Shown: one piece after another, positions 37,751 to 46,501 of the stretch
Numbering within the stretch: the first letter of the stretch is position 1
Layout: every line of letters starts with the position of its first letter
NCBI RefSeq assembly: GCF_025751575.1
Contig: NZ_JAOWLA010000012.1
Span: 1 to 64,000 of the forward strand
Reading direction: 5' to 3'
Source: Albidovulum sediminicola
GTDB lineage: Bacteria > Pseudomonadota > Alphaproteobacteria > Rhodobacterales > Rhodobacteraceae
Length of the DNA stretch: 64,000 nt
Made by a program: the position numbers and the translations under genes
The notes under the pieces: generated by a model
The model's database searches: none
The model's input: only the letters and a program-made list of their open reading frames with translations
What the model was told of the DNA's origin: nothing

Positions 37751-38797
37751 ATGAACAGCCAGGACTGGCAAGAGGCGATCGCCGCCATTCCCATCGCGCT
37801 GATGGTGCTGGACGCGGACGAACGCATCGTCGCGGCAAACCAGACGGCGCGCGGGCTTTTCGGCGCCGCGGTGGAGGACCGGCTGGGCGCGGCGGTCCTG
37901 AGGCACCCGGCTTTCCTTGCCGCGCTGTCCCGTGTCCTGGCCGAGGGCGTCGCGGTCGAGGCGCGCGCGACCCTGCCCGGCAAGTCGGAGGAAGGCGGGC
38001 TCAGGGTCCAGATCTCCCCGGTTCGCATTCAGGGACGCCGCGGCGCTTTGGCCGCGTTTGAGGACATGTCGGGGATGGAACAGGCCGAGGCGATCCGGCG
38101 TGACTTCGTGGCCAATGTCAGCCACGAGCTGCGCACGCCGCTGACCGCGCTGGTCGGGTTCATCGAAACGCTGAAGGGGCCCGCGCGCGACGATGCCCCG
38201 GCACGCGACCGCTTCCTCTCCGTCATGGAGAGCGAGGCGGGGCGGATGATGCGGCTTGTGAACGACCTTCTGTCCCTGTCGCGTGTGCAGTCAGAGGAGC
38301 GGCGCCTGCCCTCGGAAACGGTGGAGATCCTCGCCCTCCTGCGGCGGGCGACCATGGCGCAGGCGGCCCTTGCCGACGCCGCGGGTGTCAGCCTTGAGAT
38401 CGAGACGGACCTTCCGGAGGCCCAGGTACGCGGCGATTCCGACCAGTTGACCCAGGTCTTCCTGAACCTGATCGAGAACGCGGTGAAATACGGCGGCGCC
38501 GGCAAGGTCGTGACGCTGAAGGTCAGCCAGGTGGCCCGCGAACCGGTCCTGAAGGGGCCCGCCGTCCAGATCGAGGTCATCGACCGTGGCGAGGGGATCG
38601 ATGCGATTCACCTTCCCCGCCTGACGGAGCGATTCTACCGCGTGGACACGCACCGCAGCCGGTCGCAGGGGGGCACCGGCCTGGGCCTGGCGATTGTGAA
38701 GCACATCATCAACCGCCACCGGGGCCGGTTCCGCATCACCAGTGAGCGCGGGAAAGGCAGCAATTTCATAGTGATACTGCCATCGGTTTCGGGCTGA
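37751..38797 (+). CDS. phoR: Phosphate regulon sensor kinase PhoR
   Basis: The 348-aa histidine kinase contains a PAS domain (about 8-110), a dimerisation domain with the phospho-accepting H125 (FVANVSHELRTPL), and an ATP-binding domain with LIENAVKYG, DRGEGI and GGTGLGLAIVKHI. Unlike E. coli PhoR it has no N-terminal membrane spans; the protein begins directly with the PAS domain, so it is probably cytoplasmic and relies on PstB/PhoU contact. It lies just before the PHO box and pst genes. Confidence 0.9.
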   Translation: MNSQDWQEAIAAIPIALMVLDADERIVAANQTARGLFGAAVEDRLGAAVLRHPAFLAALSRVLAEGVAVEARATLPGKSEEGGLRVQISPVRIQGRRGALAAFEDMSGMEQAEAIRRDFVANVSHELRTPLTALVGFIETLKGPARDDAPARDRFLSVMESEAGRMMRLVNDLLSLSRVQSEERRLPSETVEILALLRRATMAQAALADAAGVSLEIETDLPEAQVRGDSDQLTQVFLNLIENAVKYGGAGKVVTLKVSQVAREPVLKGPAVQIEVIDRGEGIDAIHLPRLTERFYRVDTHRSRSQGGTGLGLAIVKHIINRHRGRFRITSERGKGSNFIVILPSVSG

Positions 38798-38829
38798 CCC
38801 CGTGAGAGCATCGCGTGCGGACTGCGCGA

Positions 38830-38847
38830 TTGTCATTCACCTGTTAC
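38830..38847 (+). promoter_or_regulatory. PHO box upstream of pstS
   Basis: TTGTCAT, four bases (TCAC), CTGTTAC: two seven-base direct repeats in the PHO box pattern CTGTCAT-N4-CTGTCAT, with one and two mismatches. It lies 90 bases before the pstS start and is the expected PhoB site for phosphate starvation. Confidence 0.85.
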
Positions 38848-38937
38848 AATCGGGTCACAAAAGCATTGCACGCGACAGCTAGACCGCCGTCGAGGTCGCC
38901 AGAGAGGCGATCGAAACCGAAGTTTAAGGACTGTGCC

Positions 38938-39963
38938 ATGAAAGCCACCAAACTTGCCGTTTCCGCCCTGGCGATTGCCGCCGCTGCCGGCGCCGCCGAG
39001 GCCCGTGATCAGATCCAGGTTGCCGGTTCTTCGACCGTGCTGCCCTACGCCACCATCGTTGCCGAGGCTTTCGGCGAAAACTTCGACTTCCCGACCCCGG
39101 TCGTTGAATCGGGCGGCTCCTCCGCCGGTCTGAAGAAGTTCTGCGAAGGCGTCGGCGAAAACACGATCGATATCGCGAACGCCAGCCGCAAGATCAAGGA
39201 CAAGGAAGTCGCCGCCTGCGCCGAGAACGGCGTGACCGACATCATCGAAGTCCGCATCGGCTATGACGGGATCGTCTTCGCCTCTGACATCAACGGCAAC
39301 GGCTTCGCCTTCACGCCGGAAGACTGGTACAAGGCGCTTGCCGCCGAGGTCGTCGTGGATGGCCAGCTGGTCGCCAACCCGAACACCGCCTGGTCGGACG
39401 TGAACGCGGAACTGCCCGCGCAAGAGATCATGGCCTTCATCCCCGGCACCAAGCACGGCACCCGTGAAGTGTTCGAGGAAAAGGTGATCCTGGCTGGCTG
39501 CAAGGCCTCCGGCGCGCTTGAGGCGATTGCCGCGATCAAGGGCGACGAGAAGGAAGCCGAGAAGACCTGCATGGCCCTGCGCGCCGACAACCGCGCTGTC
39601 GATATCGACGGCGACTACACCGAAACGCTCGCCCGCATCGGGTCGAACAAGGACGGCATCGGCGTCTTCGGTCTGGCCTTCTACGAAAACAACACCGACA
39701 AGCTTCAGGTCGCGACGATGTCCGGCGTGACGCCCTCGGTCGAGACCATCGCATCGGGTGACTACCCGGTGTCGCGTCCGCTCTACTTCTACATCAAGAA
39801 GGCGCATCTGGAGGTGATCCCGGGCCTGAAGGACTATGCGGAGTTCTTCGTCTCCGACGACATGGCCGGCCCGGACGGCCCGCTGGCCGAATATGGCCTG
39901 GTCTCCGACCCGGAACTTGCGGCGACGCAGGAAGCGGTCGCCGGCGAAGAGCTGATGAACTGA
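38938..39963 (+). CDS. pstS: Phosphate ABC transporter substrate-binding protein PstS
   Basis: The 341-aa periplasmic binding protein has a signal peptide (MKATKLAVSALAIAAAAGAAEA, cleavage before RDQIQV). Phosphate-binding motifs are VAGSSTVLPYA, ESGGSSAGLKKFCEG and PGTKHGTREVF. Starting at ATG 38938 removes an in-frame upstream stretch that overlaps the PHO box. It feeds phosphate to PstCA. A strong hairpin follows the gene. Confidence 0.94.
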   Translation: MKATKLAVSALAIAAAAGAAEARDQIQVAGSSTVLPYATIVAEAFGENFDFPTPVVESGGSSAGLKKFCEGVGENTIDIANASRKIKDKEVAACAENGVTDIIEVRIGYDGIVFASDINGNGFAFTPEDWYKALAAEVVVDGQLVANPNTAWSDVNAELPAQEIMAFIPGTKHGTREVFEEKVILAGCKASGALEAIAAIKGDEKEAEKTCMALRADNRAVDIDGDYTETLARIGSNKDGIGVFGLAFYENNTDKLQVATMSGVTPSVETIASGDYPVSRPLYFYIKKAHLEVIPGLKDYAEFFVSDDMAGPDGPLAEYGLVSDPELAATQEAVAGEELMN

Positions 39964-39978
39964 CGAATTGACCTCATT

Positions 39979-40006
39979 GGTCGCGGCGGGGCAATCCGCC
40001 GCGACC
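39979..40006 (+). terminator. Hairpin between pstS and pstC
   Basis: GGTCGCGGCGG and CCGCCGCGACC form a perfect 11-base stem with a six-base loop, followed by TTT. Partial termination or 3-prime protection would raise PstS above the membrane components. Confidence 0.7.
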
Positions 40007-40028
40007 TTTCCATGAAAGCGGGCCCTTC

Positions 40029-41216
40029 ATGACGCTGCCTCTTCTTCTTGCAACGCTTCTGGTCCTGGCGCTGGCGGGTTTCTTTGCCGGCCGGGCGAGG
40101 GCGGTCGCGACCGCGGGTGGAGACGCGCGCAAGCTCCATTCCGTCCCGGCCTATCACGGTTGGTTCGCCGCGCTCGCAGGGCTTGTGCCCGCGGGGATGG
40201 CTCTTCTGGCTTGGCGCGCGGTTGCCCCGGGGCAGGGGACCTGGCAGGGGTTTGCAGTTCTGGCCGTGGCGATTGTCGGGATGATCCTAGCGATCTCGGC
40301 GACGCGCGGCGAGACGCGCGCGCGCAACCGCGTCGAGGGGATCGTCAAGGCGGGGCTGATCCTTTGCTCGGTCATTGCCATCGCGACCACGGCGGGCATC
40401 GTCCTGTCGATGCTGTTCGAAACCGGGCAGTTCTTCAGCCAGTACAGCTTCACGCGCTTCTACTTCGGCACCGTCTGGCAACCGAACTTCCGCGGCGACT
40501 CCGAACTCGGCATCCTGCCGCTGCTTTGGGGTACGCTCTACATCTCGCTGATCGCGCTTGCGGTCGCGGTGCCCGTCGGGCTTTTCGCCGCTGTCTATAT
40601 GTCGGAATACGCAAGCCGCCGCTTCCGCGGCTTCGCCAAGCCCGCCATCGAGGTGCTGGCGGGTATCCCGACCATCGTCTACGGCCTTTTCGCGCTGATC
40701 ACCGTGGGGCCCGCGTTGCGCGACTACTTCGCGCAACCGCTCGGGCTTGGGGAAAGCGCATCCTCCGTGATGACGGCGGGGCTGGTGATGGGGATCATGA
40801 TCATTCCCTTCGTCTCCTCGCTGTCGGACGACATCATCAACGCCGTCCCCCAGTCGCTGCGCGACGGTTCGCTGGGCTTGGGCGCGACGCAATCCGAGAC
40901 CATTCGCCAGGTGGTGCTGCCGGCTGCGCTGCCGGGGATCGTGGGCGCCGTTCTTCTCGCGGCCTCCCGTGCCATCGGGGAGACAATGATCGTGGTGCTT
41001 GGCGCGGGTGCTGCCGCGAAGCTCAGCCTCAACCCGTTTGAGGCGATGACAACCATCACCGTCAAGATCGTGAGCCAGCTGACCGGCGACACCGATTTCG
41101 CCGCGCCAGAGACGCTTGTCGCCTTCGCGCTTGGCCTGACCCTTTTCGTCGTGACGCTTGGCCTCAACATCCTGGCCCTGATCGTCGTCCGGAAATACCG
41201 GGAGGAATACGAATGA
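40029..41216 (+). CDS. pstC: Phosphate ABC transporter permease PstC
   Basis: The 395-aa permease has an N-terminal extension of about 120 residues with extra spans before the core. The core shows GTLYISLIALAVAVPVGLFAAVYMSEYA, the channel segment LAGIPTIVYGLFALITVGP and the EAA loop LRDGSLGLGATQSETIRQVVLPAALPGI. It pairs with PstA and overlaps it by four bases. Confidence 0.93.
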   Translation: MTLPLLLATLLVLALAGFFAGRARAVATAGGDARKLHSVPAYHGWFAALAGLVPAGMALLAWRAVAPGQGTWQGFAVLAVAIVGMILAISATRGETRARNRVEGIVKAGLILCSVIAIATTAGIVLSMLFETGQFFSQYSFTRFYFGTVWQPNFRGDSELGILPLLWGTLYISLIALAVAVPVGLFAAVYMSEYASRRFRGFAKPAIEVLAGIPTIVYGLFALITVGPALRDYFAQPLGLGESASSVMTAGLVMGIMIIPFVSSLSDDIINAVPQSLRDGSLGLGATQSETIRQVVLPAALPGIVGAVLLAASRAIGETMIVVLGAGAAAKLSLNPFEAMTTITVKIVSQLTGDTDFAAPETLVAFALGLTLFVVTLGLNILALIVVRKYREEYE

Positions 41217-42523
41217 CCGCCCCCCGCCGCTCGCTTCTGGCACCGGACCCCCGGACGATTGCCCGCAACCGGGCCGAAGCGCGTTTTCGTGCCTATGGGC
41301 TTGGCGCCGTCGGCGTGGCGCTTGTCGCGCTCGCGGTGCTGCTGTTGTCCATCTTCGGCAACGGGTCCTCGGCCTTCTACCAGACCTATCTGGAAGTCCC
41401 GGTCATGCTGCCCGAGAAGTCGCTCGACAAGTCCGGCACGCGCGATATCGAGGTGATGAAAAAGGTCACGACCGTCGGCTACGCCAAGGTGCTCAAGACC
41501 GCGCTCGATGAGGCGATCGAGGCGAACGGGATCATCGTCGAGGGCCTCGGCAAGAAGGACGTCGGCAACATGATCTCGGACGAGGCTGCCGCGCAGCTTC
41601 GCAACATGGTGTTGGCTGATCCCACGCTGGTGGGCCAGACCATCGCCTTCGAGATGCTCGCAAACGGTCGCATCGACGGCTACTACAAGGGCCGCGTCAC
41701 GCGCGAAAGCGCCGCACTCGACAGCAACGTCAGCCCCGCGCAGCTCGACCTTGCCGACGCGCTGGCCGAAAAGGGGCTGCTGGCGACGCGGTTCAACCTG
41801 GACTTCATCACCGCCCCCGACGCCTCGGACCAGCGGCCGGAGGCTGCGGGGCTTGGCGTGGCGATCCTTGGCTCGTTTTACATGATGATTGTCGTGCTGG
41901 CGCTTTCCCTGCCGATCGGGGTCGCGACAGCGGTCTATCTTGAGGAATTCGCGGTCAAGAACCGCTTCACCGACGTCATCGAGGTCAATATCTCAAACCT
42001 TGCCGCGGTGCCCTCGATCGTCTTCGGCATCCTTGGGCTCGCGATCTTCATCAACTTCGCCCATCTGCCGCAGTCCGCACCGATCGTGGGCGGCCTAGTA
42101 CTGACGCTGATGACGCTGCCGCGGATCATCATCCCGGCCCGCGCCGCGCTGAAGGCCGTGCCCCCTTCGATCCGCGACGCGGCCCTTGGGGTGGGCGCCT
42201 CCCGCATGCAGTCGGTCTTCCATCATGTGCTGCCTCTCGCGGCGCCGGGCATCCTGACGGGCATGATCATCGGCCTTGCCCAGGCCCTGGGGGAAACCGC
42301 GCCGCTTCTGCTGATTGGCATGGTCGCCTTCGTTCGGGACTATCCGGGCGGGCTTTTCGATCCGGCGACCGCGCTGCCGGTGCAGGTCTACAACTGGACC
42401 CAGCGCGCCGACCCGGCCTTTGTGGAGCGCGCCTCGGGCGCGATCATCGTGCTTCTGATCTTCCTCCTGATCATGAATACTGCGGCCATCGTGCTGCGCC
42501 GCCGCTTCGAACGGCGTTGGTGA
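41213..42523 (+). CDS. pstA: Phosphate ABC transporter permease PstA
   Basis: The 436-aa protein is much longer than E. coli PstA (~296 aa). After the first span (about 30-50) there is a predicted periplasmic domain of about 150 residues before the permease core. The core includes LSLPIGVATAVYLEEFA, NLAAVPSIVFGILGLAIF and the EAA loop IRDAALGVGASRMQSVFHHVLPLAAPGI. Large-loop PstA forms are known in alphaproteobacteria. It starts inside the end of pstC and is followed six bases later by pstB. Confidence 0.92.
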   Translation: MTAPRRSLLAPDPRTIARNRAEARFRAYGLGAVGVALVALAVLLLSIFGNGSSAFYQTYLEVPVMLPEKSLDKSGTRDIEVMKKVTTVGYAKVLKTALDEAIEANGIIVEGLGKKDVGNMISDEAAAQLRNMVLADPTLVGQTIAFEMLANGRIDGYYKGRVTRESAALDSNVSPAQLDLADALAEKGLLATRFNLDFITAPDASDQRPEAAGLGVAILGSFYMMIVVLALSLPIGVATAVYLEEFAVKNRFTDVIEVNISNLAAVPSIVFGILGLAIFINFAHLPQSAPIVGGLVLTLMTLPRIIIPARAALKAVPPSIRDAALGVGASRMQSVFHHVLPLAAPGILTGMIIGLAQALGETAPLLLIGMVAFVRDYPGGLFDPATALPVQVYNWTQRADPAFVERASGAIIVLLIFLLIMNTAAIVLRRRFERRW

Positions 42524-42529
42524 ACGGAA

Positions 42530-43336
42530 ATGAGCGACATGAACGACATGCGAGTGAGCGAAAGCGCGGTGGGCGCGCAGGACGTGAAGATCTCTGCCCG
42601 CAAGGTGCAGGTCTTCTACGGGGAGAACCACGCCATCAAGGACGTGGATGTGGAGATCCTGGACCGCACCGTCACCGCCTTCATCGGCCCGTCGGGCTGC
42701 GGCAAGTCCACCTTCCTGCGCTGCCTGAACCGGATGAACGACACCATCCCGATCTGCCGGGTCGAAGGCGACATCATGCTGGACGGAGAGGACATCTACG
42801 ACAGGCGCGTGGACCCGGTGCAGCTGCGCGCAAAGGTGGGCATGGTCTTCCAGAAGCCCAACCCCTTCCCGAAATCGATCTACGACAACGTCGCCTACGG
42901 CCCCCGCATCCACGGCCTGACCCGCAACAAGGCCGAGCTGGACGAGGTCGTCGAACAGTCTCTGCGCCGCGCGGCACTTTGGAATGAGGTCAAGGACCGG
43001 CTGCACGCCCCGGGCACTGGCCTGTCGGGCGGCCAGCAGCAGCGGCTTTGCATCGCGCGCGCGGTCGCGACCTCGCCGGAGGTCTTGCTGATGGACGAAC
43101 CCTGCTCGGCGCTCGACCCGATCGCGACGGCGCAGGTCGAGGAACTGATCGACGAGCTTCGCGCCAACTTCTCGGTCGTGATCGTCACGCACTCGATGCA
43201 GCAGGCCGCCCGCGTCAGCCAGAAGACGGCGTTCTTCCACCTCGGCAATCTCGTCGAATACGGCGAGACCGGCGACATTTTCACCAGACCGCAAGATCCG
43301 CGAACGGAAAGCTACATTTCCGGGCGGATCGGTTGA
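42530..43336 (+). CDS. pstB: Phosphate ABC transporter ATPase PstB
   Basis: The 268-aa ATPase has Walker A GPSGCGKS (residues 53-60), the PstB-specific RCLNRMND, signature [14 protein letters not shown] and Walker [14 protein letters not shown], followed by the switch His in VTHSMQQA. It powers PstCA and is a contact point for PhoU and PhoR signalling. Confidence 0.96.
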   Translation: MSDMNDMRVSESAVGAQDVKISARKVQVFYGENHAIKDVDVEILDRTVTAFIGPSGCGKSTFLRCLNRMNDTIPICRVEGDIMLDGEDIYDRRVDPVQLRAKVGMVFQKPNPFPKSIYDNVAYGPRIHGLTRNKAELDEVVEQSLRRAALWNEVKDRLHAPGTGLSGGQQQRLCIARAVATSPEVLLMDEPCSALDPIATAQVEELIDELRANFSVVIVTHSMQQAARVSQKTAFFHLGNLVEYGETGDIFTRPQDPRTESYISGRIG

Positions 43337-43346
43337 GGAGACGAGC

Positions 43347-44066
43347 ATGACCGAACAGCACATCCTGCGCGCCTTCGACCGCGACCTGGAGACGATTCAG
43401 GCCCAGCTGATGAAGATGGGCGGCATGGTCGAGACCGCCATTCTAGAGGCCTCCAGCGCGCTTGAGGCCAGGGACGATGAACTGGCCCAGAAGGTTCGCA
43501 GCGCCGACAAGGCGATCGACGCGATGGAAGAGCGCATCAACGAAGAGGCCGCCCGCCTGATCGCACTGCGTGCGCCGATCGCGACCGATCTGCGCATGGT
43601 GCTTTCGGTGATGAAGATCGCCGGCAGCCTGGAGCGGATCGGTGACTACGCCAAGAACATGGCCAAGCGCTCGGTTCTTCTGGCGCAGATGCCCACGGTC
43701 GGCAGCGCTGGCGGTTCGCTGCGGCGAATGTCCAAGGCCGTCGTCGGGATGCTTTCCGACGCGCTTGACGCCCATGTCAGCCGCGACGCCGATCTGGCGC
43801 GCGACGTACTCAACCGCGATCGCGAAATCGACCAGATGTACAATGCGCTGTTCCGGGAATTCCTGACCCACATGATGGAGGACCCGCGCAACATCACCGC
43901 CTGCATGCACCTGCATTTCATTGCCAAGAACATTGAGCGCATGGGCGATCACGCCACCACCATCGCCGAACAGGTGATCTACCTCGTGACCGGCGTGATG
44001 CCGGAAGAGGACCGCCCGAAGGCCGACAGCGTCACTTCGCATGGCGTTGATGGAGCCCAGTCATGA
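43347..44066 (+). CDS. phoU: Phosphate signalling protein PhoU
   Basis: The 239-aa helical protein has two PhoU repeats with the metal-binding pattern: first KIAGSLERIGDYAKNMAKRS, second FIAKNIERMGDHATTIAEQV. It links PstB activity to PhoR and restrains the response in high phosphate. Its stop overlaps the phoB start by four bases. Confidence 0.95.
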   Translation: MTEQHILRAFDRDLETIQAQLMKMGGMVETAILEASSALEARDDELAQKVRSADKAIDAMEERINEEAARLIALRAPIATDLRMVLSVMKIAGSLERIGDYAKNMAKRSVLLAQMPTVGSAGGSLRRMSKAVVGMLSDALDAHVSRDADLARDVLNRDREIDQMYNALFREFLTHMMEDPRNITACMHLHFIAKNIERMGDHATTIAEQVIYLVTGVMPEEDRPKADSVTSHGVDGAQS

Positions 44067-44752
44067 GCATTGCGCAACCGAGCGTCCTCGTCGTCGAGGA
44101 CGAGGCGGCGCAGCGCGAAATCCTCGCCTATAATCTTGAGGCCGAAGGGTTTCGTGTCCGCATCGCCGGCGATGGCGAGGAAGCGATGACCATGGTGGCG
44201 GAGGAAACGCCAGACATCGTGGTGCTGGACTGGATGATGCCCAACGTCTCGGGCATCGAGGTCTGCCGCAGGCTTCGGGCGCGCGCTGAAACGCGGTCGG
44301 TGCCGATCATCATGCTTTCGGCCCGGTCGGAGGAGTTCGACCGCGTACGGGGCCTGGAAACCGGAGCGGACGACTACGTCGTCAAACCCTATTCGGTCGT
44401 CGAACTGATGGCGCGCATCCGCACCCAGCTGCGCCGGACCCGCCCCTCGACGCAAGGAGAGGTTCTGGAGTTCGAGGACATCACGCTCGACGCCGAATCG
44501 CACCGCGTCCAGCGCGACGGCAAACCCATCAAGCTCGGGCCGACGGAGTTCCGCCTGCTCTCCACGCTGATGGAAAAGCCTGGCCGCGTCTTCAGCCGCG
44601 ACCAGCTTCTGGACCGGGTCTGGGGCCGGGATATCTACGTCGACACCCGGACGGTCGATGTGCATGTCGGCCGCCTTCGCAAGGCGCTGTGCATTCACGG
44701 CGGCGAAGATCCCCTGCGCACGGTGCGGGGCGCGGGTTACGCCCTGGGCTGA
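44063..44752 (+). CDS. phoB: Phosphate regulon response regulator PhoB
   Basis: The 229-aa OmpR-type regulator has a receiver domain with phospho-acceptor D56 (IVVLDWMMPNVSG), Lys in VVKPYS, and a winged helix (LGPTEFRLLSTLMEKPGRVFSRDQLLD ... RTVRGAGYALG). It binds PHO boxes such as the one before pstS. The regulon phoR-pstSCAB-phoU-phoB is collinear, with the kinase at one end and the regulator at the other. Confidence 0.95.
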   Translation: MSIAQPSVLVVEDEAAQREILAYNLEAEGFRVRIAGDGEEAMTMVAEETPDIVVLDWMMPNVSGIEVCRRLRARAETRSVPIIMLSARSEEFDRVRGLETGADDYVVKPYSVVELMARIRTQLRRTRPSTQGEVLEFEDITLDAESHRVQRDGKPIKLGPTEFRLLSTLMEKPGRVFSRDQLLDRVWGRDIYVDTRTVDVHVGRLRKALCIHGGEDPLRTVRGAGYALG

Positions 44753-44790
44753 CCCGCTGCCGTCGTTCGGCGACTCGGCGGGGCACGGGC

Positions 44791-44820
44791 GTCGCAAATA
44801 CCCCGGTGCGATGTCGTTTT
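44791..44820 (+). promoter_or_regulatory. Candidate TGTCGTTT operator before the MttB-like gene
   Basis: GTCGCAAAT at 44791 and ATGTCGTTTT at 44811-44820 place two GTCG half-sites 22 bases apart, the spacing common for AraC-family regulators. The second is shared with the region before the dimethylglycine-dehydrogenase-like gene. Inference only. Confidence 0.35.
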
Positions 44821-44905
44821 CGCCTGCCATGTGACGGAAAACGCAACCGCCTTGGCCCGCGAGAGGATAATAAAGCGCCCAGACCATACCCAAGGAGTGG
44901 CAGAC

Positions 44906-46444
44906 ATGAGCGATGTGGGCGAAGGCCGTCGGGCACGGGGCGGCGGCGCGGCACGCCGGGCGGAGCGTACCGCGGTCCGGATTGAATGCGCGAAATTCAT
45001 CGAGCGCAATATCCCGAACCTCGAAGTCCTGAACGAGGAAGCGCTCCAGATCATCGAGCACAATGCCGAAACGATCCTGGAGGAAATTGGCGTCAACTTC
45101 GTCGAAAACCCGGCCGCGCTGGAGCGCTGGAAAGCCGCTGGCGCCGATGTCCAGGGTGAACGCGTCCGCATTCCGCGCGGCCTTGCGCGCGAACTGTGCA
45201 AGACGGCGCCCTCGTCCTACGTCCAGCATGCGCGCAACCCTGAGCGCAACGTCACCGTTGGCGGGCGTGGCCTCGTCCTCGCGCCGGTCTATGGCCCCCC
45301 CTTCGTGCGTGACGAAAACGGTCGCCGCTACGCGACGATCGAGGACTTCAAGAAATTCGTGAAACTTGGCTACATGTCCAAGTGGCTCCACCACTCGGGC
45401 GGCACCGTTTGCGAACCGACCGATGTTCCGGTGAACAAGCGTCACCTCGATATGCTGCTCGCGCACATGACGCTCTCGGACAAGCCCTACATGGGCTCGG
45501 TCACCGAGCCGGTCCGCGCCGAGGATTCGGTCGAGATGTCGAAGATCCTGTTCGGCGACGACTTCGTCGAGCAGAACACCGTGATGACCTCGCTCATCAA
45601 CATCAACTCGCCGATGACCTTCGACGGGGTCATGATGGGCGCGCTTGAGGTCTATGCGCGCCACAACCAAGCGGCGATCATCTCGCCCTTCATCGTCGGT
45701 GGCGCGATGGCGCCGGTGACCGTTGCCGGTACGCTGACCCAGGTGCTGGCCGAGGTCCTGGCAGGCGTGGCCTACAGCCAGCTGATCCGCAAGGGCGCCC
45801 CGGTCATCGCGGGTGCCTTCGTGACCTCGATCGACATGAACTCCGGCGCGCCGACCTTCGGCACGCCCGAGGCGAGCCTGATCACCTATGGTGCCGGCCA
45901 GCTGGCGCGTCGCCTGGGTCTGCCCTTCCGCTCCGCCGGCGGTTTCACCGGCTCTAAGCTCCCGGACGCGCAGGCGGCCTACGAAAGCTCCAACAGCCTC
46001 AACATGGGGCTGCTGTCGGGCGTGAACTTCATGCTGCACGCCTGCGGCTGGCTCGAAGGCGGTCTCGTTTCCTCGTTCGAGAAATTCGTGATGGACGCCG
46101 ACCAGCTGGGCGTGCTGCACCACATCGCCAAGGGTGTCGATGTGAGCGAGAACGGCCAGGCGCTGGACGCGATCCGCGAAGTCGGACCCGGCGGCCACTA
46201 CCTGGGCTGCGCCCACACGCAGGCGAACTTCAAGTCCGCCTTCTGGCGCACGAACGTCCTCGACTACAAGCCCTATGAGGCCTGGGAAGAGGAAGGCGCA
46301 CGCGACACGATGCAGTTGGCCCGCGAACGGGTAAGCCGCATGCTCGGCGACTACCAGAAGCCCGCGATCGATCCGGGCATCGAAGAGGCGCTGAACGAAT
46401 ACGTCGCCAAGAAGAAGGCGTCGATGCCCGACGCCTTCATGTAA
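44906..46444 (+). CDS. Trimethylamine methyltransferase (MttB) family protein, non-pyrrolysine
   Basis: The 512-aa protein belongs to the MttB superfamily of corrinoid-dependent methyltransferases. Family segments are IIEHNAETILEEIGVNF, GGRGLVLAPVYGPPFVRD and SLININSPMTFDGVMMGALEVYA. There is no in-frame stop codon, so it lacks the pyrrolysine of true trimethylamine methyltransferases. Non-Pyl members include glycine betaine methyltransferase MtgB. The N-terminus has a basic stretch (GRRARGGGAARRAER). ATG 44906 is set by AAGGAG at 44892-44897. No corrinoid protein or reactivase gene is adjacent. Substrate is unproven; a quaternary amine is the best guess. Confidence 0.85.
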   Translation: MSDVGEGRRARGGGAARRAERTAVRIECAKFIERNIPNLEVLNEEALQIIEHNAETILEEIGVNFVENPAALERWKAAGADVQGERVRIPRGLARELCKTAPSSYVQHARNPERNVTVGGRGLVLAPVYGPPFVRDENGRRYATIEDFKKFVKLGYMSKWLHHSGGTVCEPTDVPVNKRHLDMLLAHMTLSDKPYMGSVTEPVRAEDSVEMSKILFGDDFVEQNTVMTSLININSPMTFDGVMMGALEVYARHNQAAIISPFIVGGAMAPVTVAGTLTQVLAEVLAGVAYSQLIRKGAPVIAGAFVTSIDMNSGAPTFGTPEASLITYGAGQLARRLGLPFRSAGGFTGSKLPDAQAAYESSNSLNMGLLSGVNFMLHACGWLEGGLVSSFEKFVMDADQLGVLHHIAKGVDVSENGQALDAIREVGPGGHYLGCAHTQANFKSAFWRTNVLDYKPYEAWEEEGARDTMQLARERVSRMLGDYQKPAIDPGIEEALNEYVAKKKASMPDAFM

Positions 46445-46468
46445 GCTCCGGTCTGGAAACGGATTGGC

Positions 46469-46498
46469 AAGGCCGCGCCCTCTGGGCGCGGCCTTTTC
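46469..46498 (+). terminator. Terminator after the MttB-like gene
   Basis: AAGGCCGCGCCC and GGGCGCGGCCTT form a 12-base stem with a TCT loop, followed by TTC. It lies between convergent genes and can act in both directions. Confidence 0.8.
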
Positions 46499-46501
46499 GT
46501 T

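Noticed and set aside
43979-46216. 745-codon minus-strand open frame across phoB and the MttB-like gene
   Set aside because: It crosses two well-supported plus-strand genes and has the composition of an antisense shadow.
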